Of a stretch of 64,000 nucleotides of DNA, positions 37,353 to 47,470 are shown piece after piece (the stretch's first letter is position 1; every line of letters begins with the position of its first letter). The notes under the pieces were generated by a model, which made no database searches, was not told where the DNA came from, and worked only from the letters and a program-made list of their open reading frames with translations. A program made the translations under genes and the position numbers. Origin of the DNA: Brucella daejeonensis (GTDB taxonomy: Bacteria > Pseudomonadota > Alphaproteobacteria > Rhizobiales > Rhizobiaceae). The stretch is from NCBI RefSeq assembly GCF_014199265.1, contig NZ_JACIJG010000005.1, positions 1-64,000 on the forward strand, in the 5' to 3' direction.

Positions 37353-38126
37353 TTATCGGCGGAAACCTTCGCTGGCTCGCATCAGGTTTTGCGTATAATC
37401 GGTGTGAATATTGCCGGTGACGAGATCGTCTGCCTGCAACCGTTCCACAACCTCGCCATTACGCATGACAGCCAGACGGTCGCACATATGAGTGACGACG
37501 CCAAGATCGTGGCTCACCATGACGAAGGTGAGGTTGCGGTCATGGCGAACCTGTTCGAGAAGGTTCAGCACTTCCGCCTGAACCGAAGCATCGAGCGCCG
37601 AGGTGGGTTCATCGAGCAGCAGGATGCTGGGTTCGATAATCAATGCGCGCGCGATGGCGATACGCTGGCGCTGGCCGCCCGAAAGCTGGTGCGGATAGCG
37701 GAAGCGGAAACCGGAGCCCAATCCCACCTCGTCGAGCGCGCGCACGATCCGCTGTTCGCTGTCATCGACGCCATGAATGGCGAGCGGTTCCAGCAGCAGG
37801 CGATCCACCGTCTGGCGCGGATGCAACGAGCCATAGGGGTCCTGAAACACCATTTGCACATTGCGATAAAACGCCTTGTCGCGCGGCGTCTTGAGAATCT
37901 GGCCGTCGATGCGAATTTCGCCGTCTTCGACCGGGGCAAGGCCAGCCACGGCGCGCAGCAGAGTCGATTTCCCGGAACCGGATTCACCCACCAGCCCGTA
38001 AGATTCTCCACGCGCCACGTCGATGCTGACCGATTTCAGGGCGTGGAAATGATCGAAATAGACGTCGATATCATCGACGCTGAGAGCGGGCGCCGTACTC
38101 ATAGCTTTCCCCGTCATAGCTTCCAT
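37353..38126 (-). CDS. peptide ABC transporter ATP-binding protein (DppF-like)
   Basis: A 257-residue ABC ATPase with Walker [21 protein letters not shown]-loop VFQDPYGSLHPRQTV, signature LSGGQRQRIAIARAL, Walker [13 protein letters not shown] and the H-loop VSHDLGVVTHM. The PYGSLHPR segment is typical of the second ATPase of dipeptide/oligopeptide/nickel importers. It is the last gene of a six-gene minus-strand operon and overlaps the preceding ATPase gene by 13 bp. Confidence 0.92.
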   Translation of the reverse strand: MEAMTGKAMSTAPALSVDDIDVYFDHFHALKSVSIDVARGESYGLVGESGSGKSTLLRAVAGLAPVEDGEIRIDGQILKTPRDKAFYRNVQMVFQDPYGSLHPRQTVDRLLLEPLAIHGVDDSEQRIVRALDEVGLGSGFRFRYPHQLSGGQRQRIAIARALIIEPSILLLDEPTSALDASVQAEVLNLLEQVRHDRNLTFVMVSHDLGVVTHMCDRLAVMRNGEVVERLQADDLVTGNIHTDYTQNLMRASEGFRR

Positions 38127-38947
38127 GCCTCCTCACGCTGCAAGGTGGGCAGGGGATGACGGTCGGCTCCGATTTTCGGCATACAGTTCAGCAATCCTTG
38201 CGTATAGGGATGTTTCGCATTGGCGAGGTCCTTTGCCGCGATTTCCTCCATGATCTTGCCCGCATACATGACGATGACACGGTCGCAAAAGGAAGAAACC
38301 AGACGCAGGTCATGGCTGACGAAGATCAGCCCCATGCCACGTTCGGCAACCAGCCTGTCCAGAATGCCCAAGACTTCGAGCTGAACCGTCACGTCAAGCG
38401 CCGAGGTTGGTTCGTCGGCGATCAGCAATTCGGGTTCGGCCACCAGCATCATGGCGATCATCACGCGCTGGCCCATGCCGCCCGAAACTTCGTGCGGATA
38501 GAGCTTCATGACGCGCTCGGGATCACGGATTTGCACGGCTTCCAGCATGGCCGCTGAACGGCTGCGGATTTCGTCGCTGCTATATCTGCCATGGGCTTTC
38601 AGCGTTTCGGCGATCTGCTTGCCAATGGTCATTACCGGATTGAGCGAATATTTCGGGTCCTGCAACACCATGGCGACGCGGCCGCCGCGTAAAGAGCGGC
38701 GCTGGCGGGCAGGGGCGTTCAGAAGATCGATGCCGTCGAATTCGAGTTTTTGGGCGGTAATCTTCGCGTGGGGCGGGGTCAGTCCCATGATGGCGCGCCC
38801 GGTCTGGGACTTGCCCGAACCGGATTCACCGACAATGCCCAGACGCTCGCGGCCAAGCGTGAAGCTGACGCCGCGCACGGCTTCAATCGCTCCGGTGCGT
38901 GTCGGAAAAGTGACGCGCAGGTCTTCGACAGTCAGAAGCGGCTTCAT
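38114..38947 (-). CDS. peptide ABC transporter ATP-binding protein (DppD-like)
   Basis: A 277-residue ABC ATPase: Walker [40 protein letters not shown], a signature [15 protein letters not shown] (G-M-G-Q instead of G-Q-R-Q), Walker [15 protein letters not shown], and the C-terminal [15 protein letters not shown] extension of the oligopeptide-importer group. Paired with the following DppF-like protein it would power the permeases encoded upstream. It overlaps the DppC-like gene by four bases. Confidence 0.92.
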   Translation of the reverse strand: MKPLLTVEDLRVTFPTRTGAIEAVRGVSFTLGRERLGIVGESGSGKSQTGRAIMGLTPPHAKITAQKLEFDGIDLLNAPARQRRSLRGGRVAMVLQDPKYSLNPVMTIGKQIAETLKAHGRYSSDEIRSRSAAMLEAVQIRDPERVMKLYPHEVSGGMGQRVMIAMMLVAEPELLIADEPTSALDVTVQLEVLGILDRLVAERGMGLIFVSHDLRLVSSFCDRVIVMYAGKIMEEIAAKDLANAKHPYTQGLLNCMPKIGADRHPLPTLQREEAWKL

Positions 38948-39876
38948 TGGTTGTTACCCCGCGGATCGAGCGCATCGCGCAGGCCGTCGCCCAGAAGGTT
39001 GAAGCCAAGGCTGACGATAAGGATCGCAATGCCGGGCATGGCGGCGACCCACCACTGGTCAAGGATGAAGCGGCGACCGGAGGCGATCATGGCGCCCCAT
39101 TCGGGCAGCGGCGGCTGTGCGCCAAGGCCGAGGAAGCCAAGACCGGCGGCGGTGAGGATGATGCCAGCCATATCGAGCGTCACACGCACGATCAGCGACG
39201 AGGTGCAGAGCGGCATGATGTGGCGCAGCACGATGCGGAATGGCGAAGCGCCCATCAGGCGGACCGCCGAAATATAATCGGAATTGCGCACCGTCAGCGT
39301 TTCGGCGCGTGCGATGCGCGCATAGGGCGGCCATGAGGTGATCGCAATGGCGATGATGGCGTTTTCAATGCCCGGCCCCAAGGCCGCGACGAAGGCGAGC
39401 GCCAGAATGAGTTTTGGAAAGGCAAGGAAAATGTCGGTGATGCGCATCAGGACCGCATCGACCCAGCCACCCGCATAGCCCGCGACCGTGCCGACCAGCA
39501 GCCCGATCGGGGCGGCAATGACGGCGACCAGAAGCACGACATAGAGCGTCAGGCGTGAGCCGTGGATGAGACGCGAGAGAATATCTCGCCCCTGATCGTC
39601 GGTGCCGAGCAGATAGCCGGGCGAGCCGGGCGGGAGGAGACGCGCATTGGCGAGATCGCCCACCACCGGCGAATGTGGCGCCAGAACATCGGCCAATGCC
39701 GCAACGACGAGCAGGCCGATAATGATGAGAAGGCCGAGAACGGCCAGCTTGTTGGCGGTAAACCGCCGCCAGACCATGTAGGAACGGCCAAGGCGGGCCT
39801 GGGTGCGCGACTGCGGACGCTCGGTGAGCAGCCATTCACGCCATGAGAGGTTGGAAGTATCTGTCATTTGGCTCAT
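38944..39876 (-). CDS. peptide ABC transporter permease (DppC-like)
   Basis: A 310-residue inner-membrane permease with about six hydrophobic segments, an N-terminal region typical of OppC (RRFTANKLAVLGLLIIIGLL), LGTDDQGRDILSRLIHGSR in the first loop, and the EAA loop SAVRLMGASPFRIVLRHIMP that contacts the ATPases. It overlaps the DppB-like gene by four bases. Confidence 0.92.
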   Translation of the reverse strand: MSQMTDTSNLSWREWLLTERPQSRTQARLGRSYMVWRRFTANKLAVLGLLIIIGLLVVAALADVLAPHSPVVGDLANARLLPPGSPGYLLGTDDQGRDILSRLIHGSRLTLYVVLLVAVIAAPIGLLVGTVAGYAGGWVDAVLMRITDIFLAFPKLILALAFVAALGPGIENAIIAIAITSWPPYARIARAETLTVRNSDYISAVRLMGASPFRIVLRHIMPLCTSSLIVRVTLDMAGIILTAAGLGFLGLGAQPPLPEWGAMIASGRRFILDQWWVAAMPGIAILIVSLGFNLLGDGLRDALDPRGNNQ

Positions 39877-41042
39877 CGTGCGCGCGTCCTTGGATCGAGA
39901 AGCCGATAGAGAAGATCGGACACGAGGTTGAGCGCGATAAAGACCGATCCGATGACGATGGTGCCACCCAGAACGGCATTCATATCAGCGTTTTGCAGCG
40001 AATTGGTGATGTAGAGGCCAAGTCCCGGCCACGAGAAGATAGTTTCCGTCAGAACCGAACCTTCAAGAAGGCCGGCATAGGAAAGTGCGATCACGGTGAC
40101 AAGCGGTACGGCGGCATTGCGCAGCGCATGGCCCCAGATGATGCGGGTTTCCGAAATGCCCTTGGCGCGCGCCGCGACGATATATTCCTGCTCAAGCTCA
40201 TTGAGCATGAAGGAACGAGTCATGCGGCTGATATAGGCAAGCGAGAAATAGCCGAGCAGGGCCGATGGCAGGATAAGGTGGGAGACAATATCCTTGAGCG
40301 CTGGCCAGTCGCGCAGGATTATCGCGTCGATCAGGTAGAAGCCGGTGATCGGCGTGAAAGTATATTCGAACGTGATGTCGATACGCCCGGGACCGGATGT
40401 CCAGCCGAGCCGCGCATAAAAGATCAAAAGCGCCAGCATACCGAGCCAGAAAATCGGCACCGAATAGCCGACAAGGCCGATCACGCGCACGATCTGGTCA
40501 ACGATGCTGCCGCGCTTCACCGCAGCGAGGACCCCAAGCGGAATGCCGAATAGCGCACCGATGATCGTGCCGACGGTTGCAAGCTCCATCGTGGCCGGAA
40601 AGACGCGGCGGATATCCGTCATGACCGGATTGGTCGTCAGAACGGAAGTGCCGAAATCGCCCAGCAGGACACCTTTCACATAAAGAAAGAACTGTTGGTA
40701 ATAGGGCAGGTTGAAGCCCATTTCCTCCCGTACGCGCGCAACGACATGCGCGGGCGCGCGGTCGCCGACGATGGCCAGAACCGGGTCGATCGGCACGACG
40801 CGGCCGATGAAGAAAGTGACGGCCAGAAGGCCGAGATAGGTGGTCACGACGATGACCAGAAAACTGGCTATCGATGTGACGAGGCCCGATGAGCGCCGCG
40901 GGGCCCGCCGTACCTTTTTCGATGTTGTGTCAGTATTACTCAATGTTTTTGACCGCTTCCGGCAGTGAGAGCGTTTCAGGGCTTCTTCCGGTCCGGGAAC
41001 CCGGATCGGCGGCGCCGCAAATTTTGCGGAGCGGCTTCCCAT
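39873..41042 (-). CDS. peptide ABC transporter permease (DppB-like)
   Basis: A permease of up to 389 residues: SYLGLLAVTF-type first helix, VPIDPVLAIVGDRAPAHVVA after it, an EAA loop with ARAKGISETRIIWGHALRNA, and five to six membrane segments. The 5' end is uncertain. The ATG at 41042 has only a distant GGAG; a TTG at 40943, preceded by GGAAGCGG, would remove 33 residues lacking conserved features. A hairpin (41088-41111) separates it from the binding-protein gene. Confidence 0.9.
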   Translation of the reverse strand: MGSRSAKFAAPPIRVPGPEEALKRSHCRKRSKTLSNTDTTSKKVRRAPRRSSGLVTSIASFLVIVVTTYLGLLAVTFFIGRVVPIDPVLAIVGDRAPAHVVARVREEMGFNLPYYQQFFLYVKGVLLGDFGTSVLTTNPVMTDIRRVFPATMELATVGTIIGALFGIPLGVLAAVKRGSIVDQIVRVIGLVGYSVPIFWLGMLALLIFYARLGWTSGPGRIDITFEYTFTPITGFYLIDAIILRDWPALKDIVSHLILPSALLGYFSLAYISRMTRSFMLNELEQEYIVAARAKGISETRIIWGHALRNAAVPLVTVIALSYAGLLEGSVLTETIFSWPGLGLYITNSLQNADMNAVLGGTIVIGSVFIALNLVSDLLYRLLDPRTRAR

Positions 41043-41087
41043 TCTGATTCAGAAAACCACTCCATCCCGTTGATTTGAAGCTGTTTC

Positions 41088-41111
41088 GGCGCGTGATGAT
41101 TTTCACGCGCC
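41088..41111. terminator. hairpin between binding-protein and permease genes
   Basis: Perfect 9-bp stem GGCGCGTGA / TCACGCGCC with a 6-nt loop, starting 10 bp past the binding-protein stop. There is no T run, so it is more likely a partial terminator or an mRNA-end protector letting the binding protein be made in excess of the membrane subunits. Confidence 0.6.
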
Positions 41112-41121
41112 GCAGGAAACA

Positions 41122-42753
41122 CTATTCCTTGCTGATCGGCGCCAGGAAGTTGGAATCGAAGGTCGGGCCGAGCTTGTAGCCCTTGACGTTGCCGCGAACG
41201 CCAGCGACTTCGACCTGCTGGTACAGCATGACGAACGGGCTCTGGTCGAGAGCTTCCTGCTGAAGCTTCTTGTATTCCTCCGCGCGCTTGTCGGAATCAC
41301 GTTCCAGAAGCGCTGCCTGAGCCTGTTTCGTCAGTTCGGGAATGTCCCAGGCATTGCGCCAGGCCAGGGTCTTGGTCGAGGCGTCGTCGCTGTTGTCCGG
41401 GTTGCTGGTGAAGGCTTCGCCATTGGAATTCGGGTCCCAGTAGTCCATGCCCCACTGGCCGATATACATATCGTGGTTACGCGCGCGATATTTGGTCAGC
41501 GTCTGTTTGCCGTCGCCGGGAATGATCTCGATCTTCACACCGGCTTGTGCGGCGGTCTGCTGGAAGGATTCCGCAATGCCGGTCACGGGCTGGGTATTGC
41601 GCACATCGAAAGTGACGGAAAGACCGTCCTTCAGACCGGCCTTCGCCAGCAGTTCCTTCGCCTTTGCCACGTCGAACTTATACGGATTGGATTCGAGAGC
41701 GCCCAGAACGCCCTTTGCCTGATAGGTCTGGCGAATCTCGCCGATGCCCTTGATAAGCGTCGAGCCGATTGCATCGTAGTCGACCAGATATTTGAACGCC
41801 TCGCGCACTTCCGGCTTGGCTAGTTCGGGGTTCTTCTGGTTGAGGCTGATGTAATAGACCGTGCCCTTTGCAGCGCTCGTCGTCGAGAGGTCGGCATTCT
41901 TCTGGACGGCTTCATAGTCGCCCGGTTCCAGGTTGCGCGCGACATCGACATCGCCCGATTCAAGCATCAGGCGCTGGGTGGCGCTTTCCTTGACGTGGCG
42001 ATAGAAGACGCGGGCCAGCTTGGCCTTTTCGCCGTAATAATTGTCGTTGCGCTCCATGATAACGACTTCGTTTGCACGCCATTCGCGGATCACGAACGGG
42101 CCCGAGCCTGCCGATTTGGTCTTCAGCCAGGCATTGGCATAGTCGGTGTCATATTTGTAGTCGTCGGTCGGCGTGACCTTCTCGGCGTGCTCTTCGAGCA
42201 GCTTCTTGTCGACGATGGCGCCGACTGTTGCGGTCAGGCAGTTGAGCACGAAGCTCGGCGCATAAGGCTTGTCGACGGTGAACACGAAGGTGCCGTCGTC
42301 CACGGCCTTGGCTTTTTCATTGACGTTTTCGCCCGTCAGGCCGAACTGGGTCAGGATGAAGGCCGGGCTCTTGTCGAGGCGCACGGCGCGTTCGAAGGAA
42401 TAGGCCACGTCGGCTGCCGTGATCGGGTTGCCGGAGGCGAATTTGATGTCCTTCTTGAGCTTGAACGTATAGGTGAGGCCGTCATCGGAAACGGTCCAGC
42501 TTTCGGCAACGCCCGGTACGACCTTCGAGGTGTCGTTGATGTCGAGGCGAACGAGCATGTCATAGGCATTGCCGATGAATTCTGCCGGGCTCAGTTCGAA
42601 AGATTCCGCCGGGTCCAGCGTGATGGTGTCGTCAATGGCCCATGCTTCGACCAGCGTGTCCGCCGGGGTGGCGCTCCAGGCCGGATTCGCCGCCATTACG
42701 GCCGCAAGCGCCGCGCCTGCGGCCAGAATACGAAAACGTCCGAAATGCATCAT
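41122..42753 (-). CDS. peptide ABC transporter substrate-binding protein
   Basis: A 543-residue periplasmic protein of the SBP_bac_5 (DppA/OppA) family. The signal peptide ends near NPAWSATPA. ESWTVSDDGLTYTFKLKKDI and KFASGNPITAADVAYSFERA are the conserved family region, and GQWGMDYWDPNSNGEAFTS is near the C-terminus. It probably binds short peptides or peptide-like solutes. It follows the dipeptidase gene by 49 bp, so uptake and cleavage of one substrate class appear linked. Confidence 0.92.
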   Translation of the reverse strand: MMHFGRFRILAAGAALAAVMAANPAWSATPADTLVEAWAIDDTITLDPAESFELSPAEFIGNAYDMLVRLDINDTSKVVPGVAESWTVSDDGLTYTFKLKKDIKFASGNPITAADVAYSFERAVRLDKSPAFILTQFGLTGENVNEKAKAVDDGTFVFTVDKPYAPSFVLNCLTATVGAIVDKKLLEEHAEKVTPTDDYKYDTDYANAWLKTKSAGSGPFVIREWRANEVVIMERNDNYYGEKAKLARVFYRHVKESATQRLMLESGDVDVARNLEPGDYEAVQKNADLSTTSAAKGTVYYISLNQKNPELAKPEVREAFKYLVDYDAIGSTLIKGIGEIRQTYQAKGVLGALESNPYKFDVAKAKELLAKAGLKDGLSVTFDVRNTQPVTGIAESFQQTAAQAGVKIEIIPGDGKQTLTKYRARNHDMYIGQWGMDYWDPNSNGEAFTSNPDNSDDASTKTLAWRNAWDIPELTKQAQAALLERDSDKRAEEYKKLQQEALDQSPFVMLYQQVEVAGVRGNVKGYKLGPTFDSNFLAPISKE

Positions 42754-42802
42754 GGTATGAGTTCCCTTCCTGCTATTTTCTATGAGATTTTGTCAGTCCC
42801 GG

Positions 42803-43861
42803 TCAGGCTGCTTCGTGCCAGGCCTGTTTCAGGACACGTATCCAGTTGTCCCGGCAAAGCTTCGCCAGCTCGTTTTCACCATATCCCGCTTTTCGCAAAG
42901 CGGCGACAAGGTTTTGCGTGCCTGCGGCATCGCCGATTTCAGCGGGTATGGTTGCGCCGTCATAGTCCGAGCCGAGCGCCACGCAGTCGATGCCCATGCG
43001 CTCGACCATGTAGTCCACATGCCGGACCATGTCGGAAAGCGGCGTGTCAGCGCCTTCTCCGCCATCGGCCCTAAGCATGGTCGTGGCATAGTTCAGGCCG
43101 GCAAGCCCCTTGCGCTCGCGGATGGCATCCATCTGGCGGTCGGTGAGATTGCGCGCCACCGGGGTGAGGGCATGAGCGTTCGAATGACTGGCGATCAATG
43201 GCTGGTCACTCAGTTCCGCAACGTCCCAGAAGCCCTTTTCAGTGATATGCGCAAGGTCGATCAGAATGCCCCTGGCATTGCAGGTCCTGACCAGACGCCT
43301 GCCTGCTTCCGTGAGGCCCGGACCGGTGTCGGGGGTCATCGGATAGGAGAATGGTACGCCGTGTCCGAAAATATTGTTGCGGCTCCAGACGGGGCCGAGC
43401 GAACGCAGGCCGGCGGCATAAAAGACTTCCAGCGCGGCGAGATCGGCATCGATGGCCTCGCAGCCTTCCATATGCAGCACGGCTGCAAAGGTGTCGCTGT
43501 TCAGGGCTTCATCGAGGTCGCGGCCGTTCCGGCAGAGCTTCCAGCCCCCGGCAGCTTCCAGCCGCAGGGCGATTGCTGCGATTTCAAGGGCGATGTCGAG
43601 GGAAGGGCTGCGTTCCAGCGGGGGAGAAAGCGGAGTTTGGTAATGACCGTTGGCATCGGGCTTGCCAAGTTCGATATGTTCGCCCGACGATATGTATATG
43701 GCGCATATTCCACCGGCTAGACCGCCTTTGCGCGAACGGGGCAGATCGATATGGCCATTATCCGTCCCGCCGATAAATTCCTTTATCGGGTCTTCGCCCC
43801 TGCGGGCATTTTCCCAAAGCCGCAGAAGAACATCGTTATGTCCGTCGAAAACGCGCTGCAT
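42803..43861 (-). CDS. membrane (renal-type) dipeptidase
   Basis: A 352-residue zinc peptidase of family M19. VFDGHNDVLLRLWE carries the first H-x-D pair, VLHMEGCEAIDAD the bridging Glu, ILIDLAHITEKGFWDV and PLIASHSNAHAL the later histidines, and VALGSDYDGATIPAEI the terminal Asp block. Such enzymes cleave dipeptides, including D-containing ones. The frame is open 18 codons further up, but ATG 43861 is preceded by AGGAAAC and begins just before the first metal motif. It heads the ABC transporter operon, suggesting a scavenging pathway. Confidence 0.9.
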   Translation of the reverse strand: MQRVFDGHNDVLLRLWENARRGEDPIKEFIGGTDNGHIDLPRSRKGGLAGGICAIYISSGEHIELGKPDANGHYQTPLSPPLERSPSLDIALEIAAIALRLEAAGGWKLCRNGRDLDEALNSDTFAAVLHMEGCEAIDADLAALEVFYAAGLRSLGPVWSRNNIFGHGVPFSYPMTPDTGPGLTEAGRRLVRTCNARGILIDLAHITEKGFWDVAELSDQPLIASHSNAHALTPVARNLTDRQMDAIRERKGLAGLNYATTMLRADGGEGADTPLSDMVRHVDYMVERMGIDCVALGSDYDGATIPAEIGDAAGTQNLVAALRKAGYGENELAKLCRDNWIRVLKQAWHEAA

Positions 43862-44194
43862 CTTTTGTTTCCTGACTGCATGGCCTGACTGCCTGGTATG
43901 CGCGGGCAAGGCCATATATTCGAACGTTCAGGCGCAAGGAAAAACACGGAAAAGCCAGATGGCTTTCCGATGTGACGGCCGAGCTTTGCGCTCTTGTTGT
44001 TCCCCCGCACTTTCACTCCCGATTTATAAGCGGTCACTGCGTGGGGGAGTCAAGTCGGGGCGTGTGGCGTTTCGGCTGCGAAATGAAGGGAAAGTGCGCA
44101 AAACGAAAGGGCCGCGCCATGGAACGCAGCCCTTTGTGCAAAAACAGAATTACCTGATGCGAAAACGGAATGAAGTCCTGTTTCGTCCATCGGC

Positions 44195-44833
44195 CTAGAA
44201 TTTATAATTCAGGCCGGCCTTGATGGAATGGTTCTTCAGATTATTGCGCTGCTCGATGCCGTTGACGCGGGACTTCACGTCGCTGAAGCGCTGGAAGTCA
44301 TATTCCGCCTTGACCGAGAGCGGGCCGCTCAAAGCCTGTTCGACACCGGCGCCGATGAGCGGGCCGCCCTCCCAGCCGGGTGCGGATGTGGTGTTGTCCT
44401 TGGCCTTGAAGCGCGTGACGCCATAGCCAGCCGTACCGTAGACGAGCGTCTTGTCGAAGGCATAGCCGATCTTGCCCTTTGCGTTGCCGTTCCACGACTG
44501 CTGGAGACTGCCGCCATCGCCGATGCGATGTTCGGCTTCGGCGAAATTGCCTTCCAGCTCCGCGCCGAAGACGATATTGCCGCTCTGCATGTTCTTGCCG
44601 ACGACGACGCCGCCAAGCGCGCCGGTGCGGTTGGTAAAGGGGCCGGGAACCTTGGACGAGGAAGCGCCGATCTGCGCGCCGACATAGTTGCCGGACCAGT
44701 CGTGCGGGCCTGCCGAAACAGGATCGCTATAGGAATAGTCGGTCGAGTCCATCATGTCGGCAGCGTAGGCCACCCCTGCGAACGCGATGATTGCGGCGCC
44801 GAGCGCCGTTACGGTGAAAGAACGCTTCAACAT
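44195..44833 (-). CDS. Omp25/Omp31-family outer-membrane beta-barrel protein
   Basis: A 212-residue outer-membrane protein. The signal peptide is about 24 residues, ending AYAADMMD; WSGNYVGAQIGASSSKVPG begins the barrel, with alternating strands GKIGYAFDKTLVYGTAGYGV and a C-terminus SIKAGLNYKF ending in Phe, as required for barrel assembly. This matches the Omp25/31 group of Brucellaceae. GGAG lies upstream of the ATG. The 280 bp between it and the dipeptidase gene (43916-44194) show no further gene. Confidence 0.88.
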   Translation of the reverse strand: MLKRSFTVTALGAAIIAFAGVAYAADMMDSTDYSYSDPVSAGPHDWSGNYVGAQIGASSSKVPGPFTNRTGALGGVVVGKNMQSGNIVFGAELEGNFAEAEHRIGDGGSLQQSWNGNAKGKIGYAFDKTLVYGTAGYGVTRFKAKDNTTSAPGWEGGPLIGAGVEQALSGPLSVKAEYDFQRFSDVKSRVNGIEQRNNLKNHSIKAGLNYKF

Positions 44834-45035
44834 TTTTTACTCCGATTTCCCGACCGGAAACGCTGGCGGGAAACATGCTTGAAATCTATTTTCGGGCAGG
44901 CAAAGGCCATGCCGTTGTGCAGCCAGTCATCTCGCCTGTGATTGTGACTAAATTTAAGAAAATTCGAGCGATTTCCACGCATCGCACAACCATTCCTTGC
45001 GCTATGCTTAACGAATGGTAATTGCCGATACCGTG

Positions 45036-45785
45036 TCAGATCAATCGCTGTGACCGGAAGCTCGTATGTCCATGCTTGCCGATGATAATGTGATCGTGGA
45101 CGGTTATGCCGAGCGCCTTCGCCGCGGTGACGAGTTGCTTGGTCATTTCGATGTCGGCGCGGGAGGGAGTCGGATCGCCGGACGGGTGATTGTGCACCAG
45201 AATGATGGCGGTCGAGGAAAGCTCCAGCGCGCGCTTGACCACTTCACGCGGATAGACCGGCGTATGATCGACAGTGCCTTTCTGCTGGACCTCGTCCGCG
45301 ATCAGCTTGTTCTTCTTGTCGAGAAAGAGAATGCGGAACTGCTCGCGTGTTTCGAAAGCCATGGCGGAGGTGCAATATTCGATCACCTTGTCCCAGGAGC
45401 CAAGCACCTCGCGCTCCATGATGGCGCTGCGAGCGCTTCGCATGGCAACCGCTCCGACAAGCCTGAGTTCCAGCGCAACGGCAGGCCCCGCTCCGGGCAG
45501 TTCGGCGATAAGCTTTTCCGGGGCGGCGAGGACTTCGGCAATGGAACCGAACCGGTTGAGAAGCGCCTTGGCCAGCGGCTTGGTGTCCGCCCGCGGGATG
45601 GCGCGAAAGAGCAGCAGTTCCAGCAGTTCATAATCCGCCAGCGCATCGGGAGCGTCCCTGAAACGCTGTTTGAGACGATCACGGTGCCCCGCATGATGCG
45701 GCTTGTCCAGCCTGGGCGTGAGTTGCATCGTATCGTTGAAGCCGGGAAACTGGGCGCTACCCGGCTCGTCGCTGTTCTTTGCCAT
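45036..45785 (-). CDS. radC: RadC/JAB-domain (YicR-like) protein
   Basis: A 249-residue protein with a helical N-terminal part ([19 protein letters not shown]) and a C-terminal JAB/MPN-type domain with the metal motif [20 protein letters not shown]. It is known as RadC, though a direct DNA-repair role is doubted. It follows map on the same strand after 60 bp; the order sfsA-map-radC suggests one transcript. Confidence 0.92.
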   Translation of the reverse strand: MAKNSDEPGSAQFPGFNDTMQLTPRLDKPHHAGHRDRLKQRFRDAPDALADYELLELLLFRAIPRADTKPLAKALLNRFGSIAEVLAAPEKLIAELPGAGPAVALELRLVGAVAMRSARSAIMEREVLGSWDKVIEYCTSAMAFETREQFRILFLDKKNKLIADEVQQKGTVDHTPVYPREVVKRALELSSTAIILVHNHPSGDPTPSRADIEMTKQLVTAAKALGITVHDHIIIGKHGHTSFRSQRLI

Positions 45786-45845
45786 CCTGTTTAAACCCCC
45801 GCAAAAACAGACCAGACAATTACCGACAATGATGTCGTTTGGCCA

Positions 45846-46673
45846 TTATCGCATCGAAGCTGGACCGAAGACATTGGCGGGCGAGAGGGTGAATATCTCG
45901 CAGCCGTCCCTGGTGACGCCCAATGTATGTTCGTATTGCGCGGTCAGCGAACGGTCCCTCGTGACCGCCGTCCAGCCATCCGCAAGCACCTTCACATGCG
46001 GCTTGCCCAGATTGATCATGGGCTCGATCGTGAAGATCATGCCTTCCTTGATCTCGACGCCTTCGTTGGGCGTGCCATAATGCAGGATATTGGGCGCGTC
46101 GTGAAACAATTGCCCGACGCCATGACCGCAGAAATCGCGCACGACGGAGCAGCGTTCTCCTTCGGCATAGGTCTGGATTGCCGCGCCGATCGCGCCGGTC
46201 TTCGCGCCCGGCTTTACCGCCGCAATACCGCGTAGAAGGCTTTCATAGGTCACTTCCAGCAGGCGCTCCGCAGCGCGCTTGATTTCGCCCACCGCATACA
46301 TGCGGCTTGAATCGCCGTGCCAGCCGTCCAGAAGATAGGTCACGTCGATATTGACGATATCGCCTTCACGCAGCGGCTTGTCGTTGGGAATGCCGTGGCA
46401 CACGACATGATTGATCGAGGTGCAGGTGGAATTCGTATAGCCGCGATAGTTCAATGTCGCCGGAAAGGCACCGTGGTCCATGCCGAATTCGAACACGAAG
46501 CGGTCGATTGCATTGGTCGTCACGCCCGGCTTGATGATATCGTTGAGCGCATCGAGGCAGCGTGCGGTCAGGTTGCAGACGGTACGCATTCCTTCGAAGG
46601 CCTCCGGGCCGTACAGCCTGATCTGGCCTGTATATTTCATGGGTGCGCTTGTCGCTTCGATATAGGTCACCAT
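45846..46673 (-). CDS. map: methionine aminopeptidase, type I
   Basis: A 275-residue metalloprotease removing N-terminal Met. VVCHGIPNDKPLREGDIVN is followed by DVT (metal Asp), then RDFCGHGVGQLFHDAPNI (metal His) and MIFTIEPMINLGKPHVK (metal Glu). The frame opens with a GTG at 46676 directly before the ATG at 46673; I choose the ATG. The short N-terminus without a zinc-finger extension is type Ia. It lies 15-18 bp after sfsA. Confidence 0.95.
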   Translation of the reverse strand: MVTYIEATSAPMKYTGQIRLYGPEAFEGMRTVCNLTARCLDALNDIIKPGVTTNAIDRFVFEFGMDHGAFPATLNYRGYTNSTCTSINHVVCHGIPNDKPLREGDIVNIDVTYLLDGWHGDSSRMYAVGEIKRAAERLLEVTYESLLRGIAAVKPGAKTGAIGAAIQTYAEGERCSVVRDFCGHGVGQLFHDAPNILHYGTPNEGVEIKEGMIFTIEPMINLGKPHVKVLADGWTAVTRDRSLTAQYEHTLGVTRDGCEIFTLSPANVFGPASMR

Positions 46674-46691
46674 CACTCGATCCGTCTTAAT

Positions 46692-47390
46692 CTACTCAAT
46701 CGGCACCAGTTCGGTGGCGTCGATATTCCTGTCCGTTATGTGGCACCGAACGGCCCAGGCCTCAACCCCGGATGCGCGCGCATGTTCGAAAGTACGTGCA
46801 TATGTGGGATCGAGGTCGCCCGAAATGCTGAATCTGCTGCAATCGTTTCGCTGGATAATAAACAGCATCACACCTCGATGACCAGCGGCAACGACATCGA
46901 CAAGCTCATTGAGGTGTTTTGCGCCGCGCGCCGTCACCGTATCGGGAAATTCGGCGAGGCCGGGCGTGCGGGTGAAGTGCACATTCTTCACCTCTACATA
47001 GGCGCGCGGGCGGTCGCCTTCATCCAGCAACAGGTCTATGCGCGAGTTTCGCCCGTATTTCTGCTCCCGTTTCAGGCTGGCATAGCCGGTGAGGTCGGGA
47101 AGAAGCCCTCGCAAAATGGCTTCCTCGGCGATCCTGTTCGGCAGCCCCGTATTGACGCCGACGAGCGTGTCGTCCGCCTCGACGATCTGGAGCGTATGGG
47201 CATATTTGCGATGAGGGGCATCCGAGACGCTGAGCCAGACCCGCGAGCCGGGCGCCGTCAGCCCAAGCATGGAGCCGGTATTGGGAACGGAAGCGGTTAT
47301 GAAGCGCCCGTCATCGAGCGTGACATCGGCCAGAAATCTCTTGTAGCGACGTATCAGTCTGCCTCTGACGAGGGGCGTTTGAAAAAGCAT
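46692..47390 (-). CDS. sfsA: SfsA, sugar fermentation stimulation protein family
   Basis: A 232-residue protein: [19 protein letters not shown] (OB-fold-like N-terminus), [20 protein letters not shown], and the nuclease-like core [11 protein letters not shown] followed by [10 protein letters not shown] (E-x-K of a PD-(D/E)XK-type site). The family is associated with nucleic-acid binding and sugar regulation. Its 5' side is only about 85-100 bp from the presumed island boundary. Confidence 0.93.
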   Translation of the reverse strand: MLFQTPLVRGRLIRRYKRFLADVTLDDGRFITASVPNTGSMLGLTAPGSRVWLSVSDAPHRKYAHTLQIVEADDTLVGVNTGLPNRIAEEAILRGLLPDLTGYASLKREQKYGRNSRIDLLLDEGDRPRAYVEVKNVHFTRTPGLAEFPDTVTARGAKHLNELVDVVAAGHRGVMLFIIQRNDCSRFSISGDLDPTYARTFEHARASGVEAWAVRCHITDRNIDATELVPIE

Positions 47391-47470
47391 GATGTTTTCT
47401 GGCTCGTTTCATAAAAATACGAAACGGCTTTTTGCTTTGAAACGACAGAAAAACCAAGCGCAAACGCATT

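Noticed and set aside
41995-43074. 359-codon plus-strand frame opposite the binding-protein and dipeptidase genes
   Set aside because: Spans two real antisense genes and the gap between them; no motif.
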